Assembly: GCA_964517115.1 (NCBI GenBank)
Contig: CAZFBE010000020.1
Location: 1 to 17,367 of the forward strand
Length of the DNA: 17,367 nucleotides
Direction of reading: 5' to 3'
Source: UBA6624 sp964517115 [NCBI: uncultured bacterium]
GTDB taxonomy: Bacteria > UBP7 > UBA6624
The notes under the pieces are model-generated. The model did no database searches. It saw only the letters and a list, made by a program, of their open reading frames with translations, and had not been told where the DNA came from. Positions within the stretch are counted from its first letter, which is position 1. Each line of letters opens with the position of its first letter. Shown one piece after another: positions 7,376 through 14,662 of the stretch. A program made the translations under genes and the position numbers.

Positions 7376-8399
7376 TCCAACAACCTTCAAGATCTTTTCC
7401 AAGAATATATTTTGAACGAACATCTTTGAATTTTTCAATAGCAGATTTTTTATCTTTCCAAAGTTTCCTAATGTCTTTTTGCAAGATTTCTGAACTACAG
7501 GAATTCTGTATTCTCTCAGGAACAATCTCAGAATCAGCAAAAATATTTGGATGGCTCCAAAATCGTGGAGTTTTTCCAATTGCTTTTGAAAAGCTCAAAA
7601 ACCCCCACATTAAAGAACTTGTTTTATAAATGGATATGACTGGTGTTTTAGAAACAACACATTGTTGAACAAGGGTTCCACTACAGGCAACAGCAACCCT
7701 ACAAAGAGGGATAATCTCCTTCGAATCTCCTTTGTGAACTTGAACATTTGAAAAATTTTTAAAATCGTCCCCAAGGTGGCCAAAAGCATCGGAGATAATA
7801 ATTTTTTTTGAACTAAATTCATTAGCCAATCTTAAAAAAACAGGTAACAACCTTTCAACCTCTTTCTTTCTGCTGCCAGGAAAAAATCCTAAAAAATCTT
7901 TATTGTGATTTGTGGCCAAATCCAAATGAGGGTTCTTTACACGTATTGAGATTCCGTTTTTCCTATATGCAATCCAAGACATTTCATCCGTAACTAACAA
8001 CATGTCAGCAAGAACCTCGAGCCTTTTAGTCCTTGTGGTTGCTCCTTTTTCTTTCCAATCAGGACTTGGAGCAACCCAAACAACAGGAATGTTCAAAGAT
8101 TTAGCAATTGGAGCAAACCTTTCTAACAAGTACCTTGCATCGACAACAACCAATATTGAAGATTTTGAAATCTCTTCTTCAATCTTCTTGTATTCTTTGA
8201 ACGTTTTTCCAAGATTTGCAACAGCATCGACAAACCCAATTGTCGAAAAAGGAGCCTGGTCAATAAAAACATTTGCTCCAGAACCTTTCAGGAACTTGCC
8301 CCCAAGGGCCTTTACTCTGATTTTTGTGTTTCTAATCCAAGATTTTGAAATCTTAGAGGCAATAAAATCCCCTGAAGGATCTGGTGCAAGTATCAACAT
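7347..8399 (-). CDS. lpxB: Lipid-A-disaccharide synthase (LpxB family, divergent)
   Basis: LpxB is a GT19 glycosyltransferase that joins UDP-2,3-diacylglucosamine and lipid X into the lipid A disaccharide at the inner membrane. Visible family marks are the N-terminal PSGD (residues 8-11 of MLILAPDPSGDF), a central FFPGSRKKEVERLLPVF (canonical L-P-G-S-R-x-x-E), a C-terminal ACSGT followed by QQCVVSKTPVISIYK, and PNIFADSEIVPE (canonical P-N-x-x-x-x-x-x-V-P-E). It is diverged: the usual G-E before PSGD is P-D, and the canonical G-H-P is replaced by NPHLD. The frame is open to 8495, but the upstream part has no family resemblance and would run into the divergent msbA-like gene. The ATG at 8399 gives 350 residues, slightly short of the usual roughly 380. 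It heads the minus-strand operon and overlaps rsmG downstream. Confidence 0.85.
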   Translation of the reverse strand: MLILAPDPSGDFIASKISKSWIRNTKIRVKALGGKFLKGSGANVFIDQAPFSTIGFVDAVANLGKTFKEYKKIEEEISKSSILVVVDARYLLERFAPIAKSLNIPVVWVAPSPDWKEKGATTRTKRLEVLADMLLVTDEMSWIAYRKNGISIRVKNPHLDLATNHNKDFLGFFPGSRKKEVERLLPVFLRLANEFSSKKIIISDAFGHLGDDFKNFSNVQVHKGDSKEIIPLCRVAVACSGTLVQQCVVSKTPVISIYKTSSLMWGFLSFSKAIGKTPRFWSHPNIFADSEIVPERIQNSCSSEILQKDIRKLWKDKKSAIEKFKDVRSKYILGKDLEGCWNEIYALLKK

Positions 8400-8406
8400 C
8401 TGCCTA

Positions 8407-8435
8407 TTCACAAGTAAAATCTTAAAGAATATTAT
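8407..8435 (+). promoter_or_regulatory. Predicted sigma-70 promoter for the msbA-like operon
   Basis: TTCACA (8407-8412) and TATTAT (8430-8435) each match the sigma-70 consensus at five of six positions and are separated by exactly 17 bp. Transcription would start near 8442, giving a leader of about 17 nt before the ATG at 8459. A GGA at 8446-8448 would be the ribosome-binding core. The position between divergent genes supports it. Confidence 0.6.
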
Positions 8436-8459
8436 CCTTCTTTCTGGAATCGAAACTAA
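8431..8459 (-). promoter_or_regulatory. Possible divergent promoter for lpxB overlapping the msbA promoter
   Basis: On the minus strand, GATAAT (8436-8431) matches TATAAT at five of six positions and is almost superimposed on the plus-strand -10 element. A weak -35 (TTAGTT, 8459-8454) is 17 bp away. The start would be near 8424, about 24 nt before the lpxB ATG. The -35 is poor, so this is tentative. Confidence 0.3.
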
Positions 8460-10246
8460 TGAAAAACACTGGTAAATTAAATCAAAAAAAGGCAAATGCC
8501 TACTTATTCAAAAATTTAAAAGCATTTTTGTTTGGTTTTATATTGGTTTTTTTAATTGCGCAAGTTGCAACTGCACTAAACATATACAGTCTTACCTTCC
8601 TTCAGGAACTACTTGATGAAGGCCTGGGTAAAGCAAACCCAGACAAAATAAAAACCCTAACTCCGGTGATAGTTCGCCTGTGGATAATCTATGGTTTTGT
8701 TCTTTATCTTGCAAAATATATGTCAGCCTGGTTTGGAGGGAGTGTCTCAAAAAAATTAAGAATCACAATTTTTGAAAAATTGCTAAAAATCCCTGATTAT
8801 TGGTTTCAAACTAAAGGACGCCATGGCGACATGCTTACCAGGATGTCAGCTGACATAAACAAGGTTTCGGATTTTTTTACATTAAAAATTTCTGACCTTT
8901 TAATCATTCCAATGAAAATAATACTCTCAACAACAGTTCTTTTCCTTGTAGCTCCAAAACTCACTGCTACACTCCTTATAACTGTACCGATATTGGCAAA
9001 AGTTTTCAAGGTTGGGATTGGAAAAATAAACTATCACGCAGGAAGAATGCAATTCAAGCTCAGTGAATTAACAGAAATGACAAGGGAAACAATAGAGGGA
9101 ATCAAACTTGTTCATTTATTTCGTGTTCAAAAAAGTTTGGAAAAAAGATTTGAATTAAAGGCAGATGAATTGTTCAAAGCCCATTTGAAGAGTTTCGCTT
9201 CAAGGATTTGGCTTGTTCCAACAGTCCATCTAACTAATGGTTTAATCTTTGGTTTAATTCTTTGGCTGGCCGCTTTGGAAATGCAAAATGGAGGGTTTCT
9301 AACAATTTACATCGAATCAAAATACCTGAGTTTCAATGTTGGATCAATAGGAGGGATAACTGTTTATTTTGCAATATTAGTCACAGGCGTTTTAGGTCCT
9401 TCAAAATTATTAGGCCCGATTCTTGGAGGTGTTGCAGAAGTTCAAATTTCAGCATCAAGATTATTGGAAATTGAAAACCTGGACGAGGTAAAAGACGATG
9501 GGACGATTGAGGTTTCAAAAAATGACTGCAAAGGTGAGATACTGATTAAAAATCTTAATTTTAAATATGATAAAAACAACAAAGGGGTTAAAGACATAAA
9601 CCTTTCAATCTCTCCTGGTCAAAAAATATGCATAACAGGCCCTTCAGGAGCTGGAAAATCAACTTTATTTTCACTGCTAATTAGACTTAGGGAAATCGAC
9701 AAGGGGGAGATTCTCCTAGATGGAAAAAATATCCAAAGTATAAAAATGGATTCCTTAAGAAGGTTGATTGGATATGTTCCGCAAGAACCATACCTTTTCT
9801 CAACAACAATAAAAGAAAATATATCAATCGGATCGGACAAATTCTCTGAGGAGGAGATTGTGGAGGCGAGTAAAAATGCTAACGCTCATAAGTTTATAAA
9901 AGAATTAGATGATGGTTATAAAACAGTAGTTGGAACTGCTGGATCAACATTAAGCGGGGGACAGAGGCAAAGAATAGCTTTAGCTAGAGCATACCTTCTA
10001 AACACTCCTATTCTTTTACTGGACGAACCTTCCTCTCATCTTGATTCCGAAAATATAGAAAAAATAGAATCAGTAATTAAAAAACTCAGCAAAAACAAAA
10101 CAGTTATAGAGATAACTCACAACAAAGAAAAATTACTGAACTCAGATTATGTAATCATGATGCACGATGGGACAATTGTTGAGTCAGGGTTGCCAAAAGA
10201 ACTCAGAAAGAAAAATGGGGCATTTTCAAAAATAATCAAAAAATAA
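8459..10246 (+). CDS. msbA: MsbA-type ABC exporter, probable lipid A/LPS flippase (fused permease-ATPase)
   Basis: This 595-residue half-transporter would work as a homodimer in the inner membrane. The N-terminal permease domain has about six membrane helices (clear ones at about 22-45, 72-90, 145-165, 166-183, 255-272 and 297-315) and the type IV coupling pattern WFQTKGRHGDMLTRMSADIN (115-134). The ATPase domain has Walker A GPSGAGKS (394-401), Q-loop Q442, signature LSGGQ (498-502), Walker B ILLLDE (518-523) and H-loop H554. All catalytic residues are present. Sequence alone does not distinguish an LPS flippase from a multidrug exporter. Divergent lpxB and directly abutting kdsB favour lipid A-core export. 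The start lies 59 bp from the lpxB start behind a good promoter, and kdsB begins at the next base after its TAA. Confidence 0.85.
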   Translation: MKNTGKLNQKKANAYLFKNLKAFLFGFILVFLIAQVATALNIYSLTFLQELLDEGLGKANPDKIKTLTPVIVRLWIIYGFVLYLAKYMSAWFGGSVSKKLRITIFEKLLKIPDYWFQTKGRHGDMLTRMSADINKVSDFFTLKISDLLIIPMKIILSTTVLFLVAPKLTATLLITVPILAKVFKVGIGKINYHAGRMQFKLSELTEMTRETIEGIKLVHLFRVQKSLEKRFELKADELFKAHLKSFASRIWLVPTVHLTNGLIFGLILWLAALEMQNGGFLTIYIESKYLSFNVGSIGGITVYFAILVTGVLGPSKLLGPILGGVAEVQISASRLLEIENLDEVKDDGTIEVSKNDCKGEILIKNLNFKYDKNNKGVKDINLSISPGQKICITGPSGAGKSTLFSLLIRLREIDKGEILLDGKNIQSIKMDSLRRLIGYVPQEPYLFSTTIKENISIGSDKFSEEEIVEASKNANAHKFIKELDDGYKTVVGTAGSTLSGGQRQRIALARAYLLNTPILLLDEPSSHLDSENIEKIESVIKKLSKNKTVIEITHNKEKLLNSDYVIMMHDGTIVESGLPKELRKKNGAFSKIIKK

Positions 10247-10990
10247 ATGCCAAAAAATTTAATCGTAATTCCTGCAAGAATAGGCAGCACTAGGTTTCCA
10301 AAGAAAATGCTTCATGAAATACAAGGAAAACCCTTGATCGACTGGACAATACTTGCTGCAAAAAAAACTGAAAATTCAAAAATTCTAATTGCGACTGATG
10401 ATGATGAAATAGCAAAAAGAGCAAAAGCGAACAACACTGAATTTTTAATGACACCTTCGAATATAAACTCTGGTACAGAAAGAGTTTCATATGTCGTTGA
10501 AAAACTTGAATTTGAAGGAAAGGTAATAAATTGGCAAGGGGATGAACCCTTAGTTGAATTTCAAGACATAAACAAACTATTCAAACTGCTTGACAAACAT
10601 GATGTAGTTACTCTTGCAACACTCTATAAAGGAAATCTCAAAAACCAGAATAAAGTAAAAGCAAATATAAACAGCAAAATGGAAGCAATTGATTTTTCAA
10701 GAGAAAATACATTCCCCCATTCTGATGGGATTTCACCATCCGGAAAAAGCTTTTTAAAAAATGAGAAATGGGATCAGTGCTGGGAGCATGTAGGAATTTA
10801 TGGATATCATTCAAAAGTGCTGAGAAAATGGACTGATTCAAAAATGTCAGCAAGAGAAAAAAAGGAGAAGCTCGAACAACTAACCGCCTTGGAGATAGGT
10901 TTAAAAATAGGAGTTGAGATAATCAAATCCTCACCTGTAGGAATAAACACGATTGAAGATATTTCCAACCTTGGAAAACTAAAAATCTAA
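10247..10990 (+). CDS. kdsB: 3-deoxy-manno-octulosonate cytidylyltransferase (CMP-Kdo synthetase)
   Basis: KdsB activates Kdo with CTP to CMP-Kdo for attachment to lipid A. The 247-residue length fits the family. Visible motifs are the nucleotide-binding IPARIGSTRFPKK (8-20), TDDDEIA (50-56), SGTERV (75-80, canonical S-G-T-D-R), NWQGDEPLV (95-103), FSRENTFPH (150-158), HVGIYGYHSKVLRKW (181-195), EKLEQLTALEIG (208-219) and INTIEDI (233-239). The last motif is usually V-D-T-x-E-D; here Asn replaces the Asp. Lys16-region substitutions are conservative. It could use a Kdo variant such as 8-amino-Kdo, as some marine homologues do. The ATG directly follows the msbA stop with no Shine-Dalgarno, so translation probably depends on coupling. 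Confidence 0.9.
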   Translation: MPKNLIVIPARIGSTRFPKKMLHEIQGKPLIDWTILAAKKTENSKILIATDDDEIAKRAKANNTEFLMTPSNINSGTERVSYVVEKLEFEGKVINWQGDEPLVEFQDINKLFKLLDKHDVVTLATLYKGNLKNQNKVKANINSKMEAIDFSRENTFPHSDGISPSGKSFLKNEKWDQCWEHVGIYGYHSKVLRKWTDSKMSAREKKEKLEQLTALEIGLKIGVEIIKSSPVGINTIEDISNLGKLKI

Positions 10991-11018
10991 AAAGAATAAA
11001 AGTTATGATAGTAGTCCT

Positions 11019-12410
11019 ATGAAATTTTTTCTCATACTGGTGTCTCTTCTGTTTAACGAAAGCCAAGTTCACGAAAATCTGAGCTATAAAGATGTTATAA
11101 AAATTTCTCTTGAGAATAGTCCTGGATATCTTCAAAATCTTCTAAGCTATGAAAACAGCCTTAATGAGTGGGAAAGATCAAGGAACGAATTCACAATCAA
11201 GCCCGACCTAGGGTTTTCTCTAGTTGACTCTGAAGGATCGCCTAGGAATGAATCTCTCAACGCTGGGTTCACTTTAGACACGGTCTATTTAGGAGATTTT
11301 TCAATTTCTTACAACTTAAACCACTGCAATGTATGGAGTCTTGGGAATTGTCAAGATTCTCAAAATTATGGCACTTCAGGAAGTTTTACATGGGATATAC
11401 CTTTAGGCAAAGGTTCTGGCTTAGACATGAAAACAAGTTCCTTGAAAAGAAGCAATTGGAGTTTGGAAGAGTCAGAGATTAACCTTTTTAAAAACAAACA
11501 AAACACAATATCTTCAGCTGTTCAATTGTGGTTGGGCTTGAGAAACTCTCTTCAACAATTAGGAATAAGAGAACAAAATCTTGAAAACAGTGAGGAGTTT
11601 TTAAGACAACAAACAGTTAAACTGAATTTAGAACTAATAGCAAAATCGGCATTAACACAATCAGCCTATCAGAGAGACCAATCGAAACTATCTCTTTTAA
11701 GTGCTGAGGAAAGTGTTGAATCCTCATGGGAAAATCTAAATACTCACCTTGGTTTTGAAACTAGGTTAAGGGGAAGTTTGAATGAAATCCTTCCTCCAGC
11801 ACCAAGGGAAATACCAAACTTGGAAGAACCTTTAAAGAACCTTTCCAAATACTCGACTGCTAGGCTTGCAGAAATTAGCCTCAGTAGAAGTGAGTTGAGT
11901 CTTAGGGAAGCCAAAGACAACATGAAATGGGGTATATCTCTGACAAACAGAGCATCAGGAGATGGAGACAGTGATTCTTTTGGATACATAACAGACAACA
12001 ACAACACCCATACAGCAACAATAACCATTGATGTCCCTCTTGATAGGAGGTCCGAAAAAATCAATTTGGAAAATGCGGAAAACAATTATGCATCTGCAAA
12101 AATTTCATATGACGAAAAAATTAAAAACTTCACACTTGATTTAACATCAAACCACAGATTGATTGAAAAAAGAATTAGGGAACTTGAATTACAAGAATCA
12201 GCTTTCCAACTAGCAACAGAAACATACAACACGACCTTGAGAGGTTATCAAGGAGGACTGAATTCACTTCAAGACTATCTAACTGCAGAATCATCCTTGG
12301 TCAATGCACAACTGGGCGTAACAAATGCTGAAGAAACCCTCAGGAACGCTTGGATTCAGTGGTGGAAGTTAACAGATGAAGATTTAGGAAAAATTTTTCT
12401 GGAGGAATAG
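11019..12410 (+). CDS. TolC-like outer-membrane efflux channel (OEP family)
   Basis: A 463-residue protein with a short N-terminal signal (MKFFLILVSLLF, cleavage site unclear). It has the duplicated OEP architecture. Two long helical repeats lie at about 22-60/150-245 and 275-302/345-445, with end motifs such as LKDYLTAESSLVNAQLG-like residues at 418-433. Between them lie two beta segments (about 60-135 and 300-345) that would supply the trimeric barrel. Cys103 and Cys111 sit in the first beta region and could form a disulfide in the periplasm or at the surface. Length matches TolC relatives (430-490). It lies 28 nt after kdsB and 3 nt before the adaptor gene and completes a tripartite exporter with the next three genes. 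Substrate cannot be read from sequence. Confidence 0.85.
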   Translation: MKFFLILVSLLFNESQVHENLSYKDVIKISLENSPGYLQNLLSYENSLNEWERSRNEFTIKPDLGFSLVDSEGSPRNESLNAGFTLDTVYLGDFSISYNLNHCNVWSLGNCQDSQNYGTSGSFTWDIPLGKGSGLDMKTSSLKRSNWSLEESEINLFKNKQNTISSAVQLWLGLRNSLQQLGIREQNLENSEEFLRQQTVKLNLELIAKSALTQSAYQRDQSKLSLLSAEESVESSWENLNTHLGFETRLRGSLNEILPPAPREIPNLEEPLKNLSKYSTARLAEISLSRSELSLREAKDNMKWGISLTNRASGDGDSDSFGYITDNNNTHTATITIDVPLDRRSEKINLENAENNYASAKISYDEKIKNFTLDLTSNHRLIEKRIRELELQESAFQLATETYNTTLRGYQGGLNSLQDYLTAESSLVNAQLGVTNAEETLRNAWIQWWKLTDEDLGKIFLEE

Positions 12411-12413
12411 AAA

Positions 12414-14000
12414 ATGACAGGAATAATAAGAACATTTAAAAAATTTAGGGTATTGCACTTTGTGCTATTAGCCTTGGGGATATTTGTATTAGTTTCAAAA
12501 TCAAATAACTCTCAAGCCAAAATCACAGACACTTTTCCTTCTGTCCAGTCAAAACAGGAAAGAATGGAGATTTCCTTAGATCTCATAGGGGAACTCCAAA
12601 GCCTGAATCATGATTATGTTTATCCAAAAATATGGAATGGAAGGATTGCTTATCTTAGGCCGGAAGGCTTTGTGAAAGAGGGAGAGGTAGTTTTAACCTT
12701 TGAAACAAAAGGCATAGAAGATGAACTAAAGCAAAGTCAAGAACAACTTGAAAGTGCTATTTACGCATTAGAAAATTTAAAAGAATCCATCGAACTTCAA
12801 AGAGTTCAATCAGATAACAATCTGGAAATGGCGCAAAAAAACCTTGAAAATGCAGAAACAAACTACCAAAGAAGAAAAACGGAAATTGAAGAAGGCATAA
12901 GGCCTGCAATAGATTTAGCTCAATCAGAAATCAGCCTTTTGCAAGCTCAACAATCTTTGGAAGAATCTGAATTAAGTTTGAAAACAAGAGAAAATCAATG
13001 GGAACTTGACCTTATAGACAAGCAAAAAACAATAGATTACAGAAAAGAAAAGGTCGAAGAAAAAACTGAAGATTTGGCAAATGGAACAATATATGCGCAC
13101 AAAGATGGTTTGATGATTCATAACGAAGGGTGGTTCGGACAGGTAAGAAAATACCAAGAAGGAGATGAAACGCGAAAAGATAGACCCATACTAGACTTTC
13201 CTGCAATAACAGACTTTATCGTTAGAGTAAAAATAAACGAAAGAGACCTTTACAAAGTCAAAGTCGGACAAACTGCATTAATTACGATTGATGCTGTTCC
13301 TGGAAAAATCTTTGAAGGGAAACTGAATAAAATTGCTGATATAGCATCAAGCGATATGGGCACAAGTTCAATCACTTTTTCAGCTCAAGGAGAATCAAAA
13401 GGTTTTGCAGCTGAAATACTGCTTTCTAAACCTGAAGCAGATACAGGGTTAGAAAACCAAGAAAAAAATGACTCAATGCAAATAAGAGAGGCAAGAAGGT
13501 CTCAAAATTCCGACATGCCTGATTTTGTCAAAGAAAGGATACAAGAAGGAGGAATGAGTCAAGAAGATTTTCAAAAAAGAACGAACAACTGGGATGAAAA
13601 AAAGGAACCCTCTGAAGAGGTTGAAGAAAATGATGACTTTTCAAACCTGAGACCTGGAATGACATCTCTTACAAGGATTATTTTAGAAGTTATTGAAAAT
13701 GCAATAATTCTTCCAAGATCTGCTATTTTCATAGATGGAGGACAAACTATAGTTTACAGAGTTGTAAACAACAACTGGGAAAAAGTCATAGTCAACCTTG
13801 GAGCTGTAACGCCACAGGAAGCACAGGTCAAATCAGGGGTTTCCAATGGTGAAACTTTCCTTATAGTAGCTCCCGAAGAAGGCACCATAAGCACAGCAAT
13901 TGAGGGTGCCAAAAAAGAAGATAGCTCCGGTTTTTCAGGCGGCATGCCTACAGGAGGTTGGGGTGGTGGCGGAAAGGGTGGCGGTCGTGGCGGAAAATGA
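12414..14000 (+). CDS. Periplasmic adaptor (membrane fusion) protein, MacA/HlyD-like, with acidic insertion and Gly-rich tail
   Basis: A 528-residue adaptor anchored by one N-terminal membrane helix (about 13-29). It then has a split lipoyl/barrel-sandwich domain (IWNGRIAYLRPEGFVKEGEV, about 73-92; second half ANGTIYAHKDGLMI, 222-235), a long alpha-helical hairpin coiled coil (about 101-222), a beta-barrel (about 265-340 and 410-430) and a membrane-proximal end. It bridges the inner-membrane MacB-type pump and the outer-membrane channel. Two oddities are visible. A charged stretch of about 68 residues (341-408) interrupts the beta-barrel between FAAEILLSKP and NLRPGMTSLTR, two segments that are adjacent in ordinary MacA. 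The C-terminus ends in a tail with about 14 glycines (508-528). The gene overlaps the ATPase gene by ATGA. Confidence 0.85.
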   Translation: MTGIIRTFKKFRVLHFVLLALGIFVLVSKSNNSQAKITDTFPSVQSKQERMEISLDLIGELQSLNHDYVYPKIWNGRIAYLRPEGFVKEGEVVLTFETKGIEDELKQSQEQLESAIYALENLKESIELQRVQSDNNLEMAQKNLENAETNYQRRKTEIEEGIRPAIDLAQSEISLLQAQQSLEESELSLKTRENQWELDLIDKQKTIDYRKEKVEEKTEDLANGTIYAHKDGLMIHNEGWFGQVRKYQEGDETRKDRPILDFPAITDFIVRVKINERDLYKVKVGQTALITIDAVPGKIFEGKLNKIADIASSDMGTSSITFSAQGESKGFAAEILLSKPEADTGLENQEKNDSMQIREARRSQNSDMPDFVKERIQEGGMSQEDFQKRTNNWDEKKEPSEEVEENDDFSNLRPGMTSLTRIILEVIENAIILPRSAIFIDGGQTIVYRVVNNNWEKVIVNLGAVTPQEAQVKSGVSNGETFLIVAPEEGTISTAIEGAKKEDSSGFSGGMPTGGWGGGGKGGGRGGK

Positions 14001-14662
14001 CAAATGTTGTAAATTTAGAAAAGGTTTACAAAACCTACATTCTTGGTGAAATAGAAGTTCCCGTACTAAAAGGAGTTGATTTAAAGATAAAGCAGGGTGA
14101 ATGGGTTTCTTTGATGGGGCCTTCAGGTTCCGGAAAAACAACCTTAATGAATATAGTTGGATTATTGGATACTCCCACAAAAGGAAGTTACCTTTTAAAT
14201 GAACAAGAAGTTTCGAGAAAGAATGATGATAGTTTGTCAGACTTGAGAAACAATCATATTGGCTTTGTTTTTCAAACCTTCAATATACTTCCCCAATTGA
14301 ATGCTTGGCAAAATGTCGCTTTGCCACTAAATTATTCCAAACAAAATGTTAACAGGGAAGAAACAGCATTAAAACTATTAGATAGAGTTGGATTGAAACA
14401 CAGGGCACATCATCGTCCAAATGAGTTAAGTGGAGGAGAGAGACAAAGGGTAGCAATAGCCAGAGCACTCTCAAACAAACCTTCCCTAATTCTCGCAGAT
14501 GAACCAACTGGAAATCTCGACAGCAAAATAGGAAAAGATGTCTTGGCTTTATTCGAAACACTACATTCCGAAGGGATAACAATATTAATGGTCACACATG
14601 ATATGGAAGTTGCAAAAAAATCTCAAAGAATAATCAATATACTGGATGGAAAAACAGTATGA
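13997..14662 (+). CDS. ABC transporter ATPase, MacB/LolD family
   Basis: A 221-residue ATPase that would energise the MacB-type permease encoded next. Walker A GPSGSGKT (41-48), Q-loop FQ (Q93), LNAWQNVALPL (101-111, typical of the LolD/MacB group), signature LSGGE (144-148), Walker B LILADE (164-169), D-loop GNLD and switch histidine H201 are all present. The frame is open 39 nt further upstream (to 13958), but those residues only reread the Gly-rich end of the adaptor gene. The ATG at 13997 forms a 4-nt ATGA overlap with the adaptor stop and aligns with the family start. Here ATPase and permease are separate genes, unlike E. coli MacB, where they are fused. The stop again overlaps the permease start by ATGA. 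Confidence 0.9.
   Translation: MTNVVNLEKVYKTYILGEIEVPVLKGVDLKIKQGEWVSLMGPSGSGKTTLMNIVGLLDTPTKGSYLLNEQEVSRKNDDSLSDLRNNHIGFVFQTFNILPQLNAWQNVALPLNYSKQNVNREETALKLLDRVGLKHRAHHRPNELSGGERQRVAIARALSNKPSLILADEPTGNLDSKIGKDVLALFETLHSEGITILMVTHDMEVAKKSQRIINILDGKTV

Noticed and set aside
7376-7579. Upstream extension of the rsmG frame by 68 residues
   Set aside because: It lies wholly within lpxB in another frame, does not resemble the RsmG N-terminus and would make the protein abnormally long; the ATG at 7375 has a good ribosome-binding site.
8002-8475. 157-codon plus-strand frame opposite lpxB
   Set aside because: It is antisense to a recognised gene, has no domain or plausible ribosome-binding context, and its length is explained by the opposite coding frame.
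8400-8495. Upstream extension of the lpxB frame by 32 residues
   Set aside because: It has no family resemblance and would overlap the msbA-like start and the divergent promoter; the family N-terminus aligns at the ATG at 8399.
13958-13996. Earlier start for the MacB-type ATPase
   Set aside because: The extra residues only reread the Gly-rich end of the adaptor gene; the ATGA overlap at 13997 fits both the family start and the operon pattern.
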